Of a stretch of DNA of 64,000 nucleotides, positions 61,922 through 64,000 are shown piece by piece (position 1 is the stretch's first letter; each line of letters begins with the position of its first letter). Origin of the DNA: Paramacrobiotus metropolitanus. Its lineage: Eukaryota > Tardigrada > Eutardigrada > Parachela > Macrobiotidae. The notes beneath the pieces are model-generated. The model saw only the letters and a list, made by a program, of their open reading frames with translations. It searched no databases and was not told the origin of the DNA. The translations under genes and the position numbers were made by a program. Location: the NCBI RefSeq assembly GCF_019649055.1, contig NW_026570269.1, positions 806,001-870,000 of the forward strand, read 5' to 3'.

Positions 61922-63533
61922 TCACACTCGCTTACCTGCCGGCCCAGTACGTGCGACCAGGCAAACGGAGCTATATAAGTGCCCCAGTGCCGGTTCGTTA
62001 CCGTGCGCCGCATATGCCATCTTCACGGGGGAGTAATTCGTTAATTCGGCGATCCAGTGCACAACTTGGAGACTTCTTTTCCGCCCATTGTTTTTCTCTT
62101 TCATCAAACATTTCCAGAACGCCCGGTTCCGCATCCTCTAGCTTATCCCCATCATCTTTGTCGTATCCGATAAAAATAGCATCATTGTTTTTCCATAGGA
62201 GATCGTCCACGATCTGTACCGCTCCCTCAGGGTTAATGTTTATGAAACCACTGGTAAGAAGCGTTCCTCGGCACCCATCCACGTCAAAGCGCGTTCGCAC
62301 CTTAGGTCGGATAGGTAGCGTTAATTCCGTGCAGACGCGTTTGACGATGGCGTCGCTGCCTTTAAGAGTTTCTATCAGTGCATTGAGATCGATTTGGGCG
62401 TTGATCGGGTACTGGTACTGCAGTCCGAAGCCAATGAGGACACCCTCCGGTACGAACGTCGGGTCACTCAACAGGTTCTGCAAGCCTTGCTTGAAGACGC
62501 GCTTGGCCTCAGTGAAAAGGGCTGAGCTGGAGTGAGAATTTTGGGATGTCGTCATCACGCAGGAAGAGATCGTAAGTCAGTGCGACACGGTGACCGGAGT
62601 GCACGCGCGTAACCTCCTGCCGGACGTCGCTACAGACCGCAACGTAAGCGAAGCGCGGCTCCGCTGGCTTGGACAAGTCGGAAAGATCTTTGCTTACGTC
62701 GAAGGTCCATGCTTGGCTGCCGCGACTAAGGATCATCTGGCCACCGACATGCGGCGTCGGAAAGATGAGACCAACGATCCAAAAGGCTTTCCCTTTGCGG
62801 CCGTTGGCGCAAAATTCGGTTTCGAGGCGTTACTTTTACCTGTTCAGTGAAGAGGAATGTTAGATTTGTTGAGTGTAAGATAAAAGATTCATATTGTATC
62901 AACTATAGTTGCCAGCCGTCGGAAGGACCAGTGACTATTTAGGAGCAGAGGCTTTTTAGCATAATAAAATTAACAAACCTCCCAGTTTACTAAGCCGACA
63001 CAATAGCGAAGCTAGCGACATGCAGTGAACTGTCAGCCCCGTCAATTCTGACGCAATGGACTTTTTGGTCTGGGTGGGATCCAGTAAATCATCGCGAATA
63101 CTTTGCAGCAGACCACTTAGCTCCACGTTGAATTTGCTCGCCACACGCTCGCTCTCCAGGTAACCTACGCTGTGCTCAGAAGTATCCACACCGTGTTTAT
63201 GAAGGCGGATGCAGACCTGTGCCAGTGCATTCAATTGACAGATGTCCGCCGTTTGGAAAAATATATGTCTATCAAATCATCAGCAACAGCAAGCGTCAGC
63301 AACAGGTGCAACTTCAACGAACAGCGTGCGTACCCTATTTCGCCATCACCGCCGCCATAGAACAGCCCGCACTCGTTGGCCTTGACATCCATCGTACCGA
63401 AACTCACGCGCGGTCGACCCACGATGCAGGCTTTTAGACTCTCGATGGTTTCTTCTGCGGACGGCGATAGCGCCCTTGTCCCTTGACTTGGGCGTACATA
63501 AGTTCTGCAGTTTCGAAAGTGGGCAATGGGCAT
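61922..63533 (-). pseudogene. 2OG-Fe(II) oxygenase-like gene, degenerate
   Basis: Minus-strand exons 63533-63334, 63268-62979 and 62792-61922. Recognisable parts are CGLFYGGGDGEIG, LNALAQVCIRLHKHG, LIFPTPHVGGQM, a VHSGHRVALTYDLF stretch, DPTFVPEGVLIGFGL and AAHGNEPALGHLYSSVCLV, the order of a large 2-oxoglutarate/Fe(II) oxygenase family that I associate mainly with fungal proteins. The iron ligands appear lost: the His-x-Asp position reads Cys-Arg-Leu at the exon 2/3 join, and the distal His reads Gln in DVRQEVTRV. The 2OG-binding Arg remains. Exon 3 changes frame twice, near 62539-62542 and 62077-62080 (T4 runs). Two very short introns (37 bases each) could also reconcile both frames. A pseudogene, a non-catalytic paralog or sequencing errors are all possible. 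Confidence 0.55.
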
Positions 63534-64000
63534 CGTTAGCCGATCACGATGGGTTAATTCAATGTTTCCTTAGTGTGCTACACGAGTAATCTAAAGGTGC
63601 AAAATCTGCAACAATCTGTTACATGAAAGTTAAAAATACTGAACCTTGCAGGCACGTCGAAACGGATGGAACGGTAGCCGCTTGAACGTGACAAGCACGG
63701 GCGCGGAAACATTGCAGCAGTTCGCCACAAAGGAACACAATACTTTCCAGTCATCTTTCCCTCAACAGCCTAAACAAACCTAAATCATACTTCGTTATTA
63801 CGAAAACGAAGCAACAAGTTTGATGGAATGAGCTTGGTCTACATTAATGGTGCAGTGATTCAAGTTTTCTCAGATAGGTACATTATGGTACATGCAAATG
63901 ACACAACATGTCAGCCACAGAGATGCCAAACCCATAATGTATTGACTACATATATAATATAGTATACTCGTATTGTCTGTATATTGTATATATCTATACT
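63534..64000. other. 5' flank of the oxygenase-like gene
   Basis: No supported feature. The last 100 bases are TA-rich simple sequence. Confidence 0.4.

Noticed and set aside
63269-63333. Frame break at a T5 run in the oxygenase-like gene
   Set aside because: A 65-bp intron (gtacgc...gatag) joins GGGDGEIG to HIFFQTADICQLN in frame.

Overview
The window is animal nuclear DNA. The genes are split by many short GT-AG introns (commonly 57-100 bp), and the set includes an intraflagellar-transport dynein, a natriuretic-receptor-like guanylate cyclase, a beta-1,4-galactosyltransferase and an animal-type SIRT5. Compact spacing and expanded divergent Hsp70-like genes would fit a small invertebrate such as a tardigrade. 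That last point is inference from general knowledge, at low confidence.

Layout. 1.4-1.8 kb (-): mitochondrial ATP synthase subunit e. 1.8-6.7 kb: no supported gene. 6.7-9.5 kb (+): beta-1,4-galactosyltransferase, four exons. 11.2-11.9 kb (+): ZNF593/Bud20 ribosome-biogenesis zinc finger, three exons. 13.0-31.0 kb (+): dynein-2 heavy chain DYNC2H1, with dozens of introns, two of them GC-AG. 31.4-33.0 kb (-): SIRT5. 33.6-35.6 kb (+): DXO/Rai1 decapping enzyme, head to head with SIRT5. 36.2-44.9 kb (-): receptor guanylate cyclase whose cyclase domain lacks one metal-binding Asp.

46.6-59.1 kb (+): a cluster of four genes built on Hsp70-type ATPase domains. The first continues in one reading frame into a Dbl-homology/pleckstrin-homology (RhoGEF) module. 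The second is closest to an ordinary Hsp70, without the helical lid. The third has an Hsp70 ATPase domain plus an acidic tail. The fourth has an Hsp70-like ATPase domain plus an unfamiliar C-terminal half. The Hsp70 parts have no introns, whereas the DH-PH part is split by five phase-0 introns.

60.5-61.4 kb (+): phytanoyl-CoA-dioxygenase-family enzyme. 61.9-63.5 kb (-): a degenerate 2-oxoglutarate/Fe(II) oxygenase-like gene.

The most unusual object is the predicted Hsp70-RhoGEF fusion, which would couple a chaperone-type nucleotide switch to Rho-family GTPase activation. A second theme is a set of single-base reading-frame breaks at short homopolymers: DYNC2H1 near 30632, two Hsp70-like genes near 52076 and 55204, and possibly the last gene. 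They may be assembly errors, real mutations or, at 55201-55207 where the bases form a classical -1 slippery heptamer, recoding. Exon joins were worked out by eye from splice signals, phase and recalled family sequences; no searches were run.
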